Positions 8,751 through 16,991 of a DNA stretch of 33,057 nt are shown piece by piece. How positions within the stretch are numbered: position 1 is the first letter of the stretch; every line of letters begins with the position of its first letter. The translations under genes were made by a program, and so were the position numbers. The DNA lies in the NCBI GenBank assembly GCA_017412675.1, contig JAFPWV010000051.1:1-33057 (forward strand), read 5' to 3'. Below the pieces are notes generated by a model. The model ran no database searches. It saw only the letters and a program-made list of their open reading frames with translations, and was not told the origin of the DNA. Origin of the DNA: Clostridia bacterium. Its GTDB lineage: Bacteria > Bacillota > Clostridia > Oscillospirales > CAG-272.

Positions 8751-9045
8751 CAGAGCGTTTCTCGATTATGTGCTCGAACAGCTATCCCCGCTCGACGGCA
8801 TCACCTTCCGTCCGATGATGGGGGAATACCTCGTTTACTGCCGCGGCAGGGTCATCGGCGGGGTGTACGACGACCGCTTCCTCGTGAAGCCGACGGAAAA
8901 CGCGCTCCGCCGGATGCGGGAGGCCGGCGCGTCCGTCGAAACCGATCTGCCGTATCCGGGCGCGAAGCCCATGCTCGTCGCGGACGTGGACGACCGGGAG
9001 CTGCTCTGCTCCGTTGTCGAAGCCGCGGCACAGGACCTGAAATGA
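8740..9045 (+). CDS. TfoX N-terminal domain protein
   Basis: 101 residues. ATG 8740 overlaps the end of the phosphatase gene; AAAGGAG sits inside that gene's last codons. The sequence fits the stand-alone TfoX-N domain: FLDYVLEQLSPLDGITFRPMMGEYLVYCRGRVIGG in the first half (a family hallmark around RPMMGEY) and a second half with D-R-F-L-V-K-P-T and PYPGAKPML. These short proteins are common in Clostridia and are usually annotated as TfoX/Sxy-like, but without the C-terminal domain of the competence regulator. Biochemical role unknown. The translational overlap suggests its amount is tied to the phosphatase. Confidence 0.9.
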   Translation: MASDRAFLDYVLEQLSPLDGITFRPMMGEYLVYCRGRVIGGVYDDRFLVKPTENALRRMREAGASVETDLPYPGAKPMLVADVDDRELLCSVVEAAAQDLK

Positions 9046-9064
9046 ACTCATAGGAGGGATCACG

Positions 9065-10207
9065 ATGAAAGGACCGTTCCGTTACGACTATTCCGAAACG
9101 CTGTGGATGAAGATGTTTCTGGCGGTGCCGGATTATCCCCGCGGGGTGTCGGACGTCAAGATCACGTTCGAGGAGGCGCTCGGCATCATCAAAACGGTCG
9201 ACGCACTCACGCAGGGGATCGAAAAGATCGTGTATCTCGTCGGCTGGCAGGGCCTCGGCCATGACGACTGCTACCCGGAGATGCATACGGTCAACGATTT
9301 TCTGAAGCGGGACTGCGACCGCGACGGCCGCGAAAGCCTGCTCTGGCTGATCGGGGAGGCGAAGAAATATCACACGGTCGTCAGCGTCCACGGCAATCTC
9401 GCCGATGAGTACGGCGACAACGAATCCCACGCGGATTTCGTCCGGGAAAACGCCATCGTGAAGCACCCGAACGGGGAACCGGCAGTTATCGAGGTCTTCA
9501 ACGGGCGCAACGCCTATAAGGTCTCCTACAAGCAGTTCTGGGAAAGCGGTCTGTTCAAAAAGTACTGGGAGAAATTTCTCGAAACCGTTCCGGTCCGCGA
9601 GGCGGGGACGGTGCACCTCGACAATTTCTGCATCGCGGAGAGCTTTTATCCCCGCACGACCGTGGAAGAGCAGGATGCCGCGCGCTGTGCCATCCTCGAC
9701 TACATCCGCGCGGAGGGGATCGACGTGACGTCCGAGTATCCCTACCGTGAACTGCCGCTCCGCGCCGACGATCCCGGCCATCCGATCCGCCGCTTCTACG
9801 CGCAGCACGTCGATGAGCTTCCCGTCGGTTCGTGGAAGGACGCCCCGATCCGCACCCTCGGCAGGATCGCCGCGACGTGGTGGACAAGCTGCATGACGCC
9901 CGAGGACTGCCTGAAGATCCCGCCGTCCCTCTACAGCGGGCATCTGACGGACGGTGCGCTCGGCGCGGTCTATTACGGCGCGATGCACGGCGAGGATCTC
10001 TGGATGTCCCACGGGATCCGCCCCGAGGACTGGGTCCCCGCGTTCCTCCGGGAATTCTGCACGTATCAGCTCCCGTATTTCTACCTCAACCGTTATGAAC
10101 GGACGGGCCTCGAAAAAACGAAGACGGCAGCTACACCGCGCGCTTCTCGGAAGGCGTGGAGAGCCGGGGTGCCGACCGTTCCGTCACGAAGAACGGGATC
10201 GTCGTGA
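9065..10207 (+). CDS. GH101-like glycoside hydrolase, frameshifted near the C-terminus
   Basis: ATG 9065 with AGGAGGG 7 bases upstream; the frame as sequenced gives 380 residues. A TIM-barrel glycosidase related to GH101 (endo-alpha-N-acetylgalactosaminidase, which releases Gal-GalNAc from O-glycans) is suggested by the pairing of D186 in VHLDNF with E224 in GIDVTSEYPY after ILDYIRAEG, plus W-T-S-C and GAVYYGAMHGEDLW. No signal peptide and no accessory domains, so it is far smaller than secreted GH101 enzymes. The reading frame changes at the A6 run 10113-10118: the last 29 residues in this frame are Arg/Ala/Ser-rich and look like noise, while the -1 frame continues a sensible beta-rich domain to 10440. 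With one more A the protein would be 458 residues. This may be a sequencing error, a real mutation, or slippage. Confidence 0.7.
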   Translation: MKGPFRYDYSETLWMKMFLAVPDYPRGVSDVKITFEEALGIIKTVDALTQGIEKIVYLVGWQGLGHDDCYPEMHTVNDFLKRDCDRDGRESLLWLIGEAKKYHTVVSVHGNLADEYGDNESHADFVRENAIVKHPNGEPAVIEVFNGRNAYKVSYKQFWESGLFKKYWEKFLETVPVREAGTVHLDNFCIAESFYPRTTVEEQDAARCAILDYIRAEGIDVTSEYPYRELPLRADDPGHPIRRFYAQHVDELPVGSWKDAPIRTLGRIAATWWTSCMTPEDCLKIPPSLYSGHLTDGALGAVYYGAMHGEDLWMSHGIRPEDWVPAFLREFCTYQLPYFYLNRYERTGLEKTKTAATPRASRKAWRAGVPTVPSRRTGSS

Positions 10208-10440
10208 AGCGCGGCGGGGACGTCATCCTGCCGCTCACGGAGGACAACCGCCTCTTTATCGCCTATTCGGAGAAAGGCCGGGCGGGACGCTGGAATCTGC
10301 CCGATGCGGCATTCACCGCCGGGCGTGTTTCCGAGATCACCGCCGAAGGGAACCGTCCCCTGTGCTCCTGTACCGTTGAGAACGGCAGCATCGAGCTGAA
10401 GCTGAAGCCGGGTCAGGCCGTGGTGATCGCGGCAGACTGA
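10117..10440 (+). pseudogene. Displaced C-terminal part of the GH101-like gene (-1 frame)
   Basis: Frame -1 to the gene above, open from the A6 run to TGA at 10438-10440. It encodes about 107 residues with real-protein character: SYTARFSEGVESRGAD, then GDVILPLTEDNRLFIAYSE and a beta-strand-rich end (ELKLKPGQAVVIAAD), typical of the C-terminal beta domain of a glycosidase. There is no RBS for separate translation. The next gene begins 14 bases after its stop, normal operon spacing, which supports 10440 as the original end of the GH101-like gene. Confidence 0.7.
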
Positions 10441-10454
10441 GAAAGGAGCTCCAC

Positions 10455-11444
10455 ATGACCAGATATGAACGCGTCAAAGCGGCGCTCGCACACAGGACGC
10501 CGGATCGGACACCGTCCTGCATCCACCTTGCGGGCGACGGTCAGCAGGCGTATTTCGGAAGGCTCTACGACCGGTATGTGACCGGGGAACTGCGGGAAAA
10601 GCAGAAGGCGGGGCTGATCTCATACGGCAACGCAATCTATTACGGCATGGGAAACCATGTGCTGCCCGTGGGCTGTCCGTGGTGGGGCTGGAAGGATCTC
10701 CCGCCGGAATACGGCTGCGAGGAGGCGCCCGGCTTCCTGCCGAAGACCGTCGGTTACGGGAGCTACGAGCAGTTCGCCGAGGAAGTGCGGAATCTCAAGG
10801 AGAATACCGACGCCTACGTCCTCGTGACGATCTGGGGCAGCCATTTCGAGAAGGCGAACTTCGCGCGCGGGATCGAGAATTTCCTCGCCGACCTCGCCGG
10901 GGATCCGGAATTTGCCCAGAGCCTGCTCGATTTCATCATCCATAAGAACCTCGTGATGCTCGAAAACATCGTGAACATCCCGGGCATCGACGGCATCCTG
11001 CTCGGCAGCGACTGGGGATCCCAGCGCGATCTGCTCATGTCGCCCGAGACCTGGAGGCGGATGATCAAGGGCGGGGAAGAGCGGGAATACCGGATCATCA
11101 AGGACGCGGGGCTCGACGTCTGGATCCATTCCTGCGGCGATATCCGCAAGATCATGCCCGACCTCTACGACATGGGGATCGACGCGCTCAACCCCGTCCA
11201 GCCAGAATGCATGGACATTTACGAGCTGAAGGACCGCTACGGCGACCGGATCGCGTTCTGGGGCGGCATCAGCACCCAGCGGACTCTGCCGTACGGAACG
11301 CCGCAGGAGGTGCGGAAGGAAGCGCGGGAAATCGCCGCGTACATGGGGCGGGACGGCGGGTACATCCTCGCGCCTTCGCAGGAGATCCAGGCGGACGTGC
11401 CGTATGAAAACCTCTGCGCCTTGATCGAAGCGGCGGAGGAATGA
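10455..11444 (+). CDS. URO-D superfamily protein (methyltransferase-like), copy 2
   Basis: 329 residues, ATG 10455 with AAAGGAG. It has the family N-terminus (RVKAALAHRTPDRTP), GIDGILLGSDWGSQRDLLMSP, VWIHSCGDI, ALNPVQPECMD, and the closing APSQEIQADVPYENL. H225 and C227 form the His-x-Cys metal motif; the third-ligand position is occupied by Q309/E310 rather than Cys. It lacks HemE substrate residues, so it is not the heme enzyme. It is clearly divergent from copy 1 (7218-8234), especially N-terminally, so the two are more likely two subunits or two specificities than a recent duplication. Such proteins are frequent near glycosidases in Clostridia, but their reaction is not established to my knowledge. 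Confidence 0.88.
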   Translation: MTRYERVKAALAHRTPDRTPSCIHLAGDGQQAYFGRLYDRYVTGELREKQKAGLISYGNAIYYGMGNHVLPVGCPWWGWKDLPPEYGCEEAPGFLPKTVGYGSYEQFAEEVRNLKENTDAYVLVTIWGSHFEKANFARGIENFLADLAGDPEFAQSLLDFIIHKNLVMLENIVNIPGIDGILLGSDWGSQRDLLMSPETWRRMIKGGEEREYRIIKDAGLDVWIHSCGDIRKIMPDLYDMGIDALNPVQPECMDIYELKDRYGDRIAFWGGISTQRTLPYGTPQEVRKEAREIAAYMGRDGGYILAPSQEIQADVPYENLCALIEAAEE

Positions 11445-11521
11445 ATCCGATCCACCATGCCCACAAGCGCCCGTTTCCCCGGTGATGCTTATCGAATCAA
11501 GAAGAGCGAGGGAGAAAAACC

Positions 11522-13462
11522 GTGAAAAAGAAGAAAACCTCGATGATTTGGATGCTGACCGTCTGCCTCCTCGGCGCGGCCTTGATGACGGCGGCAGAGG
11601 CGGCGGAGGATCTGTACCGGCTGCCCGTCTTTGAGACTGCCGACGTCCACGGCTCACTCGCGTCCACGGCGACGGACGAATACGAATACCGCCTCGCGTA
11701 TATCGCGGACAAGGTGAACGACGCCCGCGGAGGGGATCGGGACCGCGCTCTGCTGCTCGATGCCGGCGACATCTTCCAGGGCAGCATGCTCTCGAACCTG
11801 CTCGAAGGGAATCCCATGGCGGCGGCCTATTCCCGGATGGGCTACGACGCCGTCACGGTCGGCAACCACGAATTCGACTGGGGGATCGAGGCGACGATCG
11901 ATGGCGACGGGACCATGAAGGACGATACCCGCGGCGGGGAAGACGGCGTCAACCTCGTCCCGGTCGTCCTCTCGAACCTCTTTCAGAACGGCGATCGCGT
12001 GACGTTCACGAAGGACTATGTCATTCTCGAAAAGACCGCCGTCAATGAGGCGGGCGGGACGGTCCGCGTGAAGATCGGCGTCGTCGGCTTCGCACAAAAC
12101 TATGCCGGGAGCATCATGTACACCCGGTTTACCGGCGCGGGCTACACGCTCGTCGAGGATTATGACGCGCTTGAAGAGCTCGCGGCCCGGCTCGAGGAGA
12201 GCGGGATGTGCGACGCGACGATTCTCTTGACGCACACCGACGCCGCCGAGATCTCCGAAAGGATCGACCCGGATTCCGCCCTCGATCTGATCCTCGGCGG
12301 ACACAGCCACGAGAACCGCTGCGGCGAGGGGATATCCGGCATCGCGTACCTGCAGCCGACATGCGATGCTGCGGCTTATGCATACGCCGAGCTCCTCTTC
12401 CGGTGCGGGGAGGACGGCGCGCCTGCTTTTGCCGGAACGGACGCGGCGAAGACCGTTTCGGTGACCGCTCATCACGCGTCGCTTCTGCGGGACGGCAGGA
12501 ATGCGGACGAGCTCGACGAGGAGGTGGCCCGCGTGTCGGACGACGCGATCGAGGCGATCCGTGAGGTGCTGAACGAAAAGATCGGTTCGATCACCGCGCC
12601 TGCGCGAAAGCCGAGTCCTTCCCCCGACGACGGGACCATCGTCCGCGACTCCACCTGCGGCAGCTGGATGGCGTCGATCTATGCCCGCGCGGTGGGGGCT
12701 GAGATCGGATTCGTGAACAACGGCGGCATCCGCGTGAATTACGAGATCCCGGCCGGGAAGGATGCGTGCGACATCACGGTCTCCTCCGTTTACGCCATGT
12801 TCCCCTTCAACAACCATATCTACGGCTACGAGATCACCTATGAAGAGCTGCTCGAGCTGCTGCGCTATGCGATGACCCATGCGGGCGGCACGCTGCTTTC
12901 CGTCGTGACCGGGATCGACGTATATTATACGAATGATGCCGTGGTCGAGCTCGTGAAGGACGGCCGAACGATCTACGAGGACGGCACGTGGCGCATCGAT
13001 CCGGCATCGAAGGTGCGGATCGCGGTGAGCGACTACGTCAGCACGACGCCGCGGACGTCCGACGAAAGATCGGGCAGCCTCGAAAACCCGCTGTGCGCAT
13101 GGAAGGACACCGACCGGCTCTATTCCCGGGGAGAGGTGGATTCCGAGGCGGCGCTCCGCGTGCTGAAGGAGGAAGCGGCGGCGAACGGCGGACTGCTGCG
13201 CTTCGATTCCGAGAGCCATTACATCGAGCGGCCGGCGGCAGAGAGTGAGAGCCAGCCGCAGTCCGAGACGCCCGAAGAGCCCGAAGCGGAGGGGCCGAAG
13301 GGGTTTTTGACCTACATCGTCAAGCTCGGGGATTTCCTCTGGAAGATCGCGTCGCGGTTCTACGGCTCGGGCTCGCTGTTCCATCGCATCGCCGAAGCCA
13401 ATGCGATCGCGGACCCCGATCTCATCTTCGCGGGGCAAACCCTCGTCATTCCGGAAGCATAG
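11522..13462 (+). CDS. Secreted 5'-nucleotidase family protein with C-terminal LysM
   Basis: 646 residues from a GTG start at 11522 with GAGGGAG 7 bases upstream. Residues 1-28 form a Sec signal peptide without a lipobox. The metallophosphatase domain has D41-x-H43, GDIFQG (D83), GNHEFDWG (N115, H116) and GGHSHE (H261, H263). The C-terminal 5'-nucleotidase domain includes STCGSWMASIYARAVGAEIG and FVNNGGIRVN. A Pro/Glu linker (about 575-594) leads to one LysM motif (595-646, YIVKLGDFLWKIASRFYG), which should hold the enzyme on peptidoglycan. It should cleave nucleotides, 2',3'-cyclic nucleotides or UDP-sugars outside the cell. It is the last gene of the eight-gene operon, 77 bases after the previous stop, and is followed by a terminator at 13483-13514. 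Confidence 0.93.
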   Translation: MKKKKTSMIWMLTVCLLGAALMTAAEAAEDLYRLPVFETADVHGSLASTATDEYEYRLAYIADKVNDARGGDRDRALLLDAGDIFQGSMLSNLLEGNPMAAAYSRMGYDAVTVGNHEFDWGIEATIDGDGTMKDDTRGGEDGVNLVPVVLSNLFQNGDRVTFTKDYVILEKTAVNEAGGTVRVKIGVVGFAQNYAGSIMYTRFTGAGYTLVEDYDALEELAARLEESGMCDATILLTHTDAAEISERIDPDSALDLILGGHSHENRCGEGISGIAYLQPTCDAAAYAYAELLFRCGEDGAPAFAGTDAAKTVSVTAHHASLLRDGRNADELDEEVARVSDDAIEAIREVLNEKIGSITAPARKPSPSPDDGTIVRDSTCGSWMASIYARAVGAEIGFVNNGGIRVNYEIPAGKDACDITVSSVYAMFPFNNHIYGYEITYEELLELLRYAMTHAGGTLLSVVTGIDVYYTNDAVVELVKDGRTIYEDGTWRIDPASKVRIAVSDYVSTTPRTSDERSGSLENPLCAWKDTDRLYSRGEVDSEAALRVLKEEAAANGGLLRFDSESHYIERPAAESESQPQSETPEEPEAEGPKGFLTYIVKLGDFLWKIASRFYGSGSLFHRIAEANAIADPDLIFAGQTLVIPEA

Positions 13463-13482
13463 GGGACAGAAGAACGATCCAG

Positions 13483-13514
13483 AACGGATTCCGGCGTCTT
13501 TCGGGATCCGTTTT
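13483..13514 (+). terminator. Intrinsic terminator after the 5'-nucleotidase gene
   Basis: AACGGATTCCG (13483-13493) pairs with CGGGATCCGTT (13502-13512) with one G-U pair, loop of 8, followed by TTTTG. A weaker outer pairing GGACAG/CTGTCC could extend the stem. It closes the operon that starts at 3802. Confidence 0.75.
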
Positions 13515-13549
13515 GTGCTGTCCGGCGGGCGGCGCTGTCATTTGGTTCC

Positions 13550-13578
13550 TTGACTCCGCAGGCGTTTTGTGATATACT
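13550..13578 (+). promoter_or_regulatory. Sigma-A promoter for the GH116 gene
   Basis: TTGACT (13550-13555), 17-base spacer, TATACT (13573-13578), about 38 bases before the GH116 start. It lies just after the terminator hairpin, so the GH116 gene is a separate transcription unit. Confidence 0.8.
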
Positions 13579-13616
13579 GAGGCGGAAAACAAAAAGAATA
13601 CGCAGGAGGATTCATC

Positions 13617-16148
13617 ATGGCTGTGATTGTGACAGAGACTCAGCACAAGAGCGGGATCGCGCTCGGCGGGATCGGAACGGGATCGGTCGAGCTGTTCCCG
13701 GACGGTGAGTTTCATGAATGGCAGATCGCCAATGCGGAACGTTGGGCGACACGCTGCTGGGAAGGACCGGCCGACGACGGCGAGGGCTCCGCAGGCGCGC
13801 TGTCGTTCTGGGTGCGGGCGGGGGAAGACGGCGGGCGTCCCGTCGTGCGCAAGCTCGGGATGAAAACGGCGTGGGAGGACTTCACCTACCGGATGTTCCC
13901 GTGGAACAAGCCCGTCGAGCGCATCGTCTTCTCGGGACGGTTTCCCGTCTGCGATCTCGCATACGAGGACAGCGCGCTCCCGGTCGAGGTGCGGATGCGG
14001 GCCGTCGCGCCTTTTGTCCCCCATCACACCGAGGACAGCGCAACGCCCGGCTTTTATCTCGACTTTACCCTGACCAATCCCTCCGATCATCCTCTCACAG
14101 TCAGCCTGCTCTCCACGCTGGAGCCGAGCTTCTGCAATCGCGGCGGCTGCGTCAACGAATCGTACGCGGACGGGGAACGGTGCGGGATCTTGTTGAACGC
14201 CCTGCCAACTCATCCGTGGGAAGAGAAGTCTCGGGAGGCGGACCGCGGATCGCTGTGTCTCTCGGCGGAGGGCGGCGAGATCACCCGGATCACGGCCGAG
14301 CACTTCCGTTTTATCCGGGAATACATCGCTTCCACCGAGCTCGGCGTGACGCAGGAATCCTGCCTGTTCGGCTTCCGCGAAACGGGCACGCTCCCCGATA
14401 CGTCTGTCGGCTGTCGTCCGGAGCCGATCCCCGCGCACCTCGAGGAGCTGACGGATCAGGCGATTGACAATCGGCTCGAAGCGATCTGCGCCTATCCCTT
14501 CGCGCAGTCGATCCTCGGTCGGATCCGGACGATCATGCCCGGCTATCCCCGAACGCGGGAGGAGAAAGAGGCCTTCCTCGAGGCCTGCCGCTCTTCGCTC
14601 TCGGAGATGAGGGATCATCGCTTCGGTTCGTGCGCGCTCTGCAGCCGGATGACGCTCTCGGCCGGTGAGACAAAGAAGGTCCGCTTCCTCTTCTCGTGGT
14701 TCTTCCCGAATCATTACGGCAAGGACGGAAAACGCCTCGGGCATTGGTACGAAAACCGTTTTTCCGACGCGCGGGAGGTCAACCGCTTCCTCGCGGACGG
14801 ACGGGACCGCATCGAAGGCGGGGCGGAACGCTTTGCCGCGCTCTTATATCGGACGAGCCTGCCGGATGTCTATCCGGATGCGTGGAGCGGGCATCTCTCC
14901 ACCATTGTGAAGGATTCGTGGTACCTGTACGACGGCAAGTTCGGGCTCTGGGAAGGGCTCGGCTTCTGCGGCTTCCACACGACCGACATCACCTATCACG
15001 CCTCGTTCGGCCTGCTCGCTCTGTTCCCGGATCTGCAGAAGAGGCAGATGGAAATGGGCGCCGCGCATCAGCGGGAGGACGGCCGCGCGCATCACTTCTT
15101 CACCCCGGATCTCGATCATGTGGACAACGGCTACGACCGCGTCGACATGAACCACCAGTTCGTTCTGATGGTATGCCGGGACTATCTCTATACGGGAGAC
15201 CGCGGCTATCTCGAGCGGATGTGGGTCCCCGTGAAAAAGGCGATGGATTCCATGCAGGCGCTCGATGAGGACGGGGACGGTCTGCCGGATCACGGGACGA
15301 GGCGCAACACCTACGACGCGTGGAACTTCGCGGGAACGCCCGTTTATATTTCCGTCCTCTGGCTCTCCGCCCTGAAAGCGGCCGTCCGCCTTGCCGACAT
15401 CCTGGGCGACGAAGCGCGGAGGCGCGGATGGGAAGAAATCCGCACACGCGGCATGGCTTCCCTCGAGAGGCGGTTGTGGAACGGGAAGTACTATCTCCTC
15501 TGGCGGAAGGGCGCGGACGACGGCGATTCGTTCGACGCCTCGATCATGACGGATCAGCTCGACGGCGAGTGGTTCCTGCGCGCCTCCGGGATCGGCGGGA
15601 ATCTGCCGGACAGCCGGGTGCGCGACGTGCTCCGGGCGATCATGGCGGCAAACTTCACCCCGGACGGCGGGCTCGTCAACGCCGCCCCGGCGGATCCGGT
15701 CACGCTCATGACCTACCGCAACTGTCAGGCGGAGGCCAACTGGACGGGGATCGGCTATGTCACGGCGGCCCTCGCGATGTCGGTCGGAGAGCGGAAGACT
15801 GCCGATGCGCTCGTCTCGACGATCCACGGAAACCAGAGGCGGTTCGGCGCGCTGTGGGACCATTGGGAGTGCGGCTTCCGCTACACGCGCCCGCTGTCCT
15901 CCTGGACGACCATGACGGCGGCATCCGGGCTGGCGGTCGACGCGGAGAAGAAGATCGTCCGCCTCGCGCCGTCGACATCGGATCCGCTGACCGTGCCCGT
16001 CGTGACCTGCGCGTTCTCGGCAACGGCGGTCTTCGAGGGGAATACCTGCGCGCTCACGATCCGGGAGGGCTCGGCTGACGGCTGGACGGTGGAGGGCCCG
16101 GAGGGATGCCGCGTCGTCGTCACGGACTGTGCGGATGCCCCGGTTTGA
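13617..16148 (+). CDS. GH116 family glycoside hydrolase (glucosylceramidase-like beta-glucosidase/xylosidase)
   Basis: 843 residues, ATG 13617 with AGGAGG. An N-terminal beta-sandwich begins with GIALGGIGTGSVELFPDG, the GH116 opening motif, and the (alpha/alpha)6 barrel starts around residue 400. FGLWEGLGF aligns with the nucleophile segment of human GBA2 and TxGH116, making E446 the nucleophile; TTDITYHASFGLLALFPDL follows as expected. NTYDAWNF supplies the acid/base D567, and SIMTDQLDGEWF plus NCQAEANWTGIGY are later family motifs. GH116 enzymes are retaining and act on beta-glucosides, beta-xylosides or GlcNAc. No signal peptide, so cytoplasmic. The gap between the catalytic residues is shorter than in the model enzymes, so specificity may differ. 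It has its own promoter; no terminator was seen before the MerR gene. Confidence 0.9.
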   Translation: MAVIVTETQHKSGIALGGIGTGSVELFPDGEFHEWQIANAERWATRCWEGPADDGEGSAGALSFWVRAGEDGGRPVVRKLGMKTAWEDFTYRMFPWNKPVERIVFSGRFPVCDLAYEDSALPVEVRMRAVAPFVPHHTEDSATPGFYLDFTLTNPSDHPLTVSLLSTLEPSFCNRGGCVNESYADGERCGILLNALPTHPWEEKSREADRGSLCLSAEGGEITRITAEHFRFIREYIASTELGVTQESCLFGFRETGTLPDTSVGCRPEPIPAHLEELTDQAIDNRLEAICAYPFAQSILGRIRTIMPGYPRTREEKEAFLEACRSSLSEMRDHRFGSCALCSRMTLSAGETKKVRFLFSWFFPNHYGKDGKRLGHWYENRFSDAREVNRFLADGRDRIEGGAERFAALLYRTSLPDVYPDAWSGHLSTIVKDSWYLYDGKFGLWEGLGFCGFHTTDITYHASFGLLALFPDLQKRQMEMGAAHQREDGRAHHFFTPDLDHVDNGYDRVDMNHQFVLMVCRDYLYTGDRGYLERMWVPVKKAMDSMQALDEDGDGLPDHGTRRNTYDAWNFAGTPVYISVLWLSALKAAVRLADILGDEARRRGWEEIRTRGMASLERRLWNGKYYLLWRKGADDGDSFDASIMTDQLDGEWFLRASGIGGNLPDSRVRDVLRAIMAANFTPDGGLVNAAPADPVTLMTYRNCQAEANWTGIGYVTAALAMSVGERKTADALVSTIHGNQRRFGALWDHWECGFRYTRPLSSWTTMTAASGLAVDAEKKIVRLAPSTSDPLTVPVVTCAFSATAVFEGNTCALTIREGSADGWTVEGPEGCRVVVTDCADAPV

Positions 16149-16190
16149 GAGAGAATTCCAGTTTTTTGAAAAATCCCCCTGCGTCAGGTC

Positions 16191-16221
16191 TTGCTTGTGA
16201 CGCTGCGTCATGTGGTATCAT
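16191..16221 (+). promoter_or_regulatory. MerR-type promoter with 19-base spacer and operator dyad
   Basis: TTGCTT (16191-16196) and TATCAT (16216-16221) are separated by 19 bases instead of 17, the hallmark of MerR-activated promoters. The spacer contains a perfect 13-base dyad TGACGCTGCGTCA (16198-16210). A second short dyad, CCTGCGTCAGG, lies just upstream (16178-16188). It precedes the MerR gene, so autoregulation together with the CPBP gene is likely. Confidence 0.75.
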
Positions 16222-16244
16222 GGCGGCAAAGGAGGTGATACGCC

Positions 16245-16991
16245 ATGTCGAAATTCACGACGGGGGAGATCGCAAAGCTCTGCGGCGTGACGGTCCGCAC
16301 GGTCCAGTACTACGATACGCGCGGGATCCTCGTGCCGAGCGAGCTGACCGAAGGCGGGCGCCGGCTGTATTCCGAGGACGATGTGAAGCGGATGAAGATC
16401 ATCTGCTTTCTCCGCGAACTCGGGCTGCCGATCGACTCGATCTCCCAGCTTCTCTCCGAAGACGATCCGGCGCGCGTGCTCTCTCTGCTGCTCGATCAGC
16501 AGGAGGAAATGCTGCGGCGGGAGATCGGCGAACGGGAGGAGAAGCTCGGCAAGCTCACCGAACTGCGCACCGGGCTGAGAAGTATGAGCGAGTTCTCCGT
16601 CGAATCCATCGGCGACATCGCGGCTGTCATGTCAAACCGCAAAAAGCTGAGGAATCTCCGCATCCTGATGGTGCTCGTCGGGCTTCCTCTCAGCATCCTG
16701 CAATGGTCGTCCATCCTTCTTTGGATCACGAAGGGGATTTGGTGGCTGTTTCTGGTCTGGGTGCTTGTCGCGGTCCCCTACGGCATCTGGTTCTCGCGCT
16801 GGTATTTCCGGAAGATGGCCTATATCTGCCCCGCGTGCCACACGGTCTTCCAGCCGACGATCAAGGAAGGACTGCGGTCCAAGCATACCTATGCCACACG
16901 GAAGCTGACCTGCCCCGCCTGCGGACATCACGGCTTCTGCGTGGAAATCGCGGCGGAAGATCCGGAAAAGGAGGAAAAGGATCATGCGTAA
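16245..16991 (+). CDS. MerR-family regulator with membrane segments and zinc ribbon
   Basis: 248 residues, ATG 16245 with AAAGGAGGTGA. Residues 1-75 are a MerR winged-helix domain (FTTGEIAKLCGVTVRTVQYY, then GRRLYSEDDV). Residues about 78-112 form the usual dimerisation coiled coil. Residues about 137-160 and 163-187 are two hydrophobic, Trp-rich membrane segments. The tail has C195-PA-C198 and C223-PA-C226, a zinc-ribbon-like set. Most MerR proteins end after the coiled coil or a ligand domain, so this one appears to be a membrane-tethered regulator, perhaps sensing envelope stress or a membrane-active compound. It overlaps the CPBP gene by 8 bases, so the two form a unit. Ligand unknown. 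Confidence 0.9.
   Translation: MSKFTTGEIAKLCGVTVRTVQYYDTRGILVPSELTEGGRRLYSEDDVKRMKIICFLRELGLPIDSISQLLSEDDPARVLSLLLDQQEEMLRREIGEREEKLGKLTELRTGLRSMSEFSVESIGDIAAVMSNRKKLRNLRILMVLVGLPLSILQWSSILLWITKGIWWLFLVWVLVAVPYGIWFSRWYFRKMAYICPACHTVFQPTIKEGLRSKHTYATRKLTCPACGHHGFCVEIAAEDPEKEEKDHA

Noticed and set aside
10113-10440. Programmed -1 frameshifting in the GH101-like gene
   Set aside because: The A-run is not in the canonical slippery frame and I see no strong stimulatory hairpin or upstream Shine-Dalgarno; error or mutation is simpler. Kept only as a finding to check.
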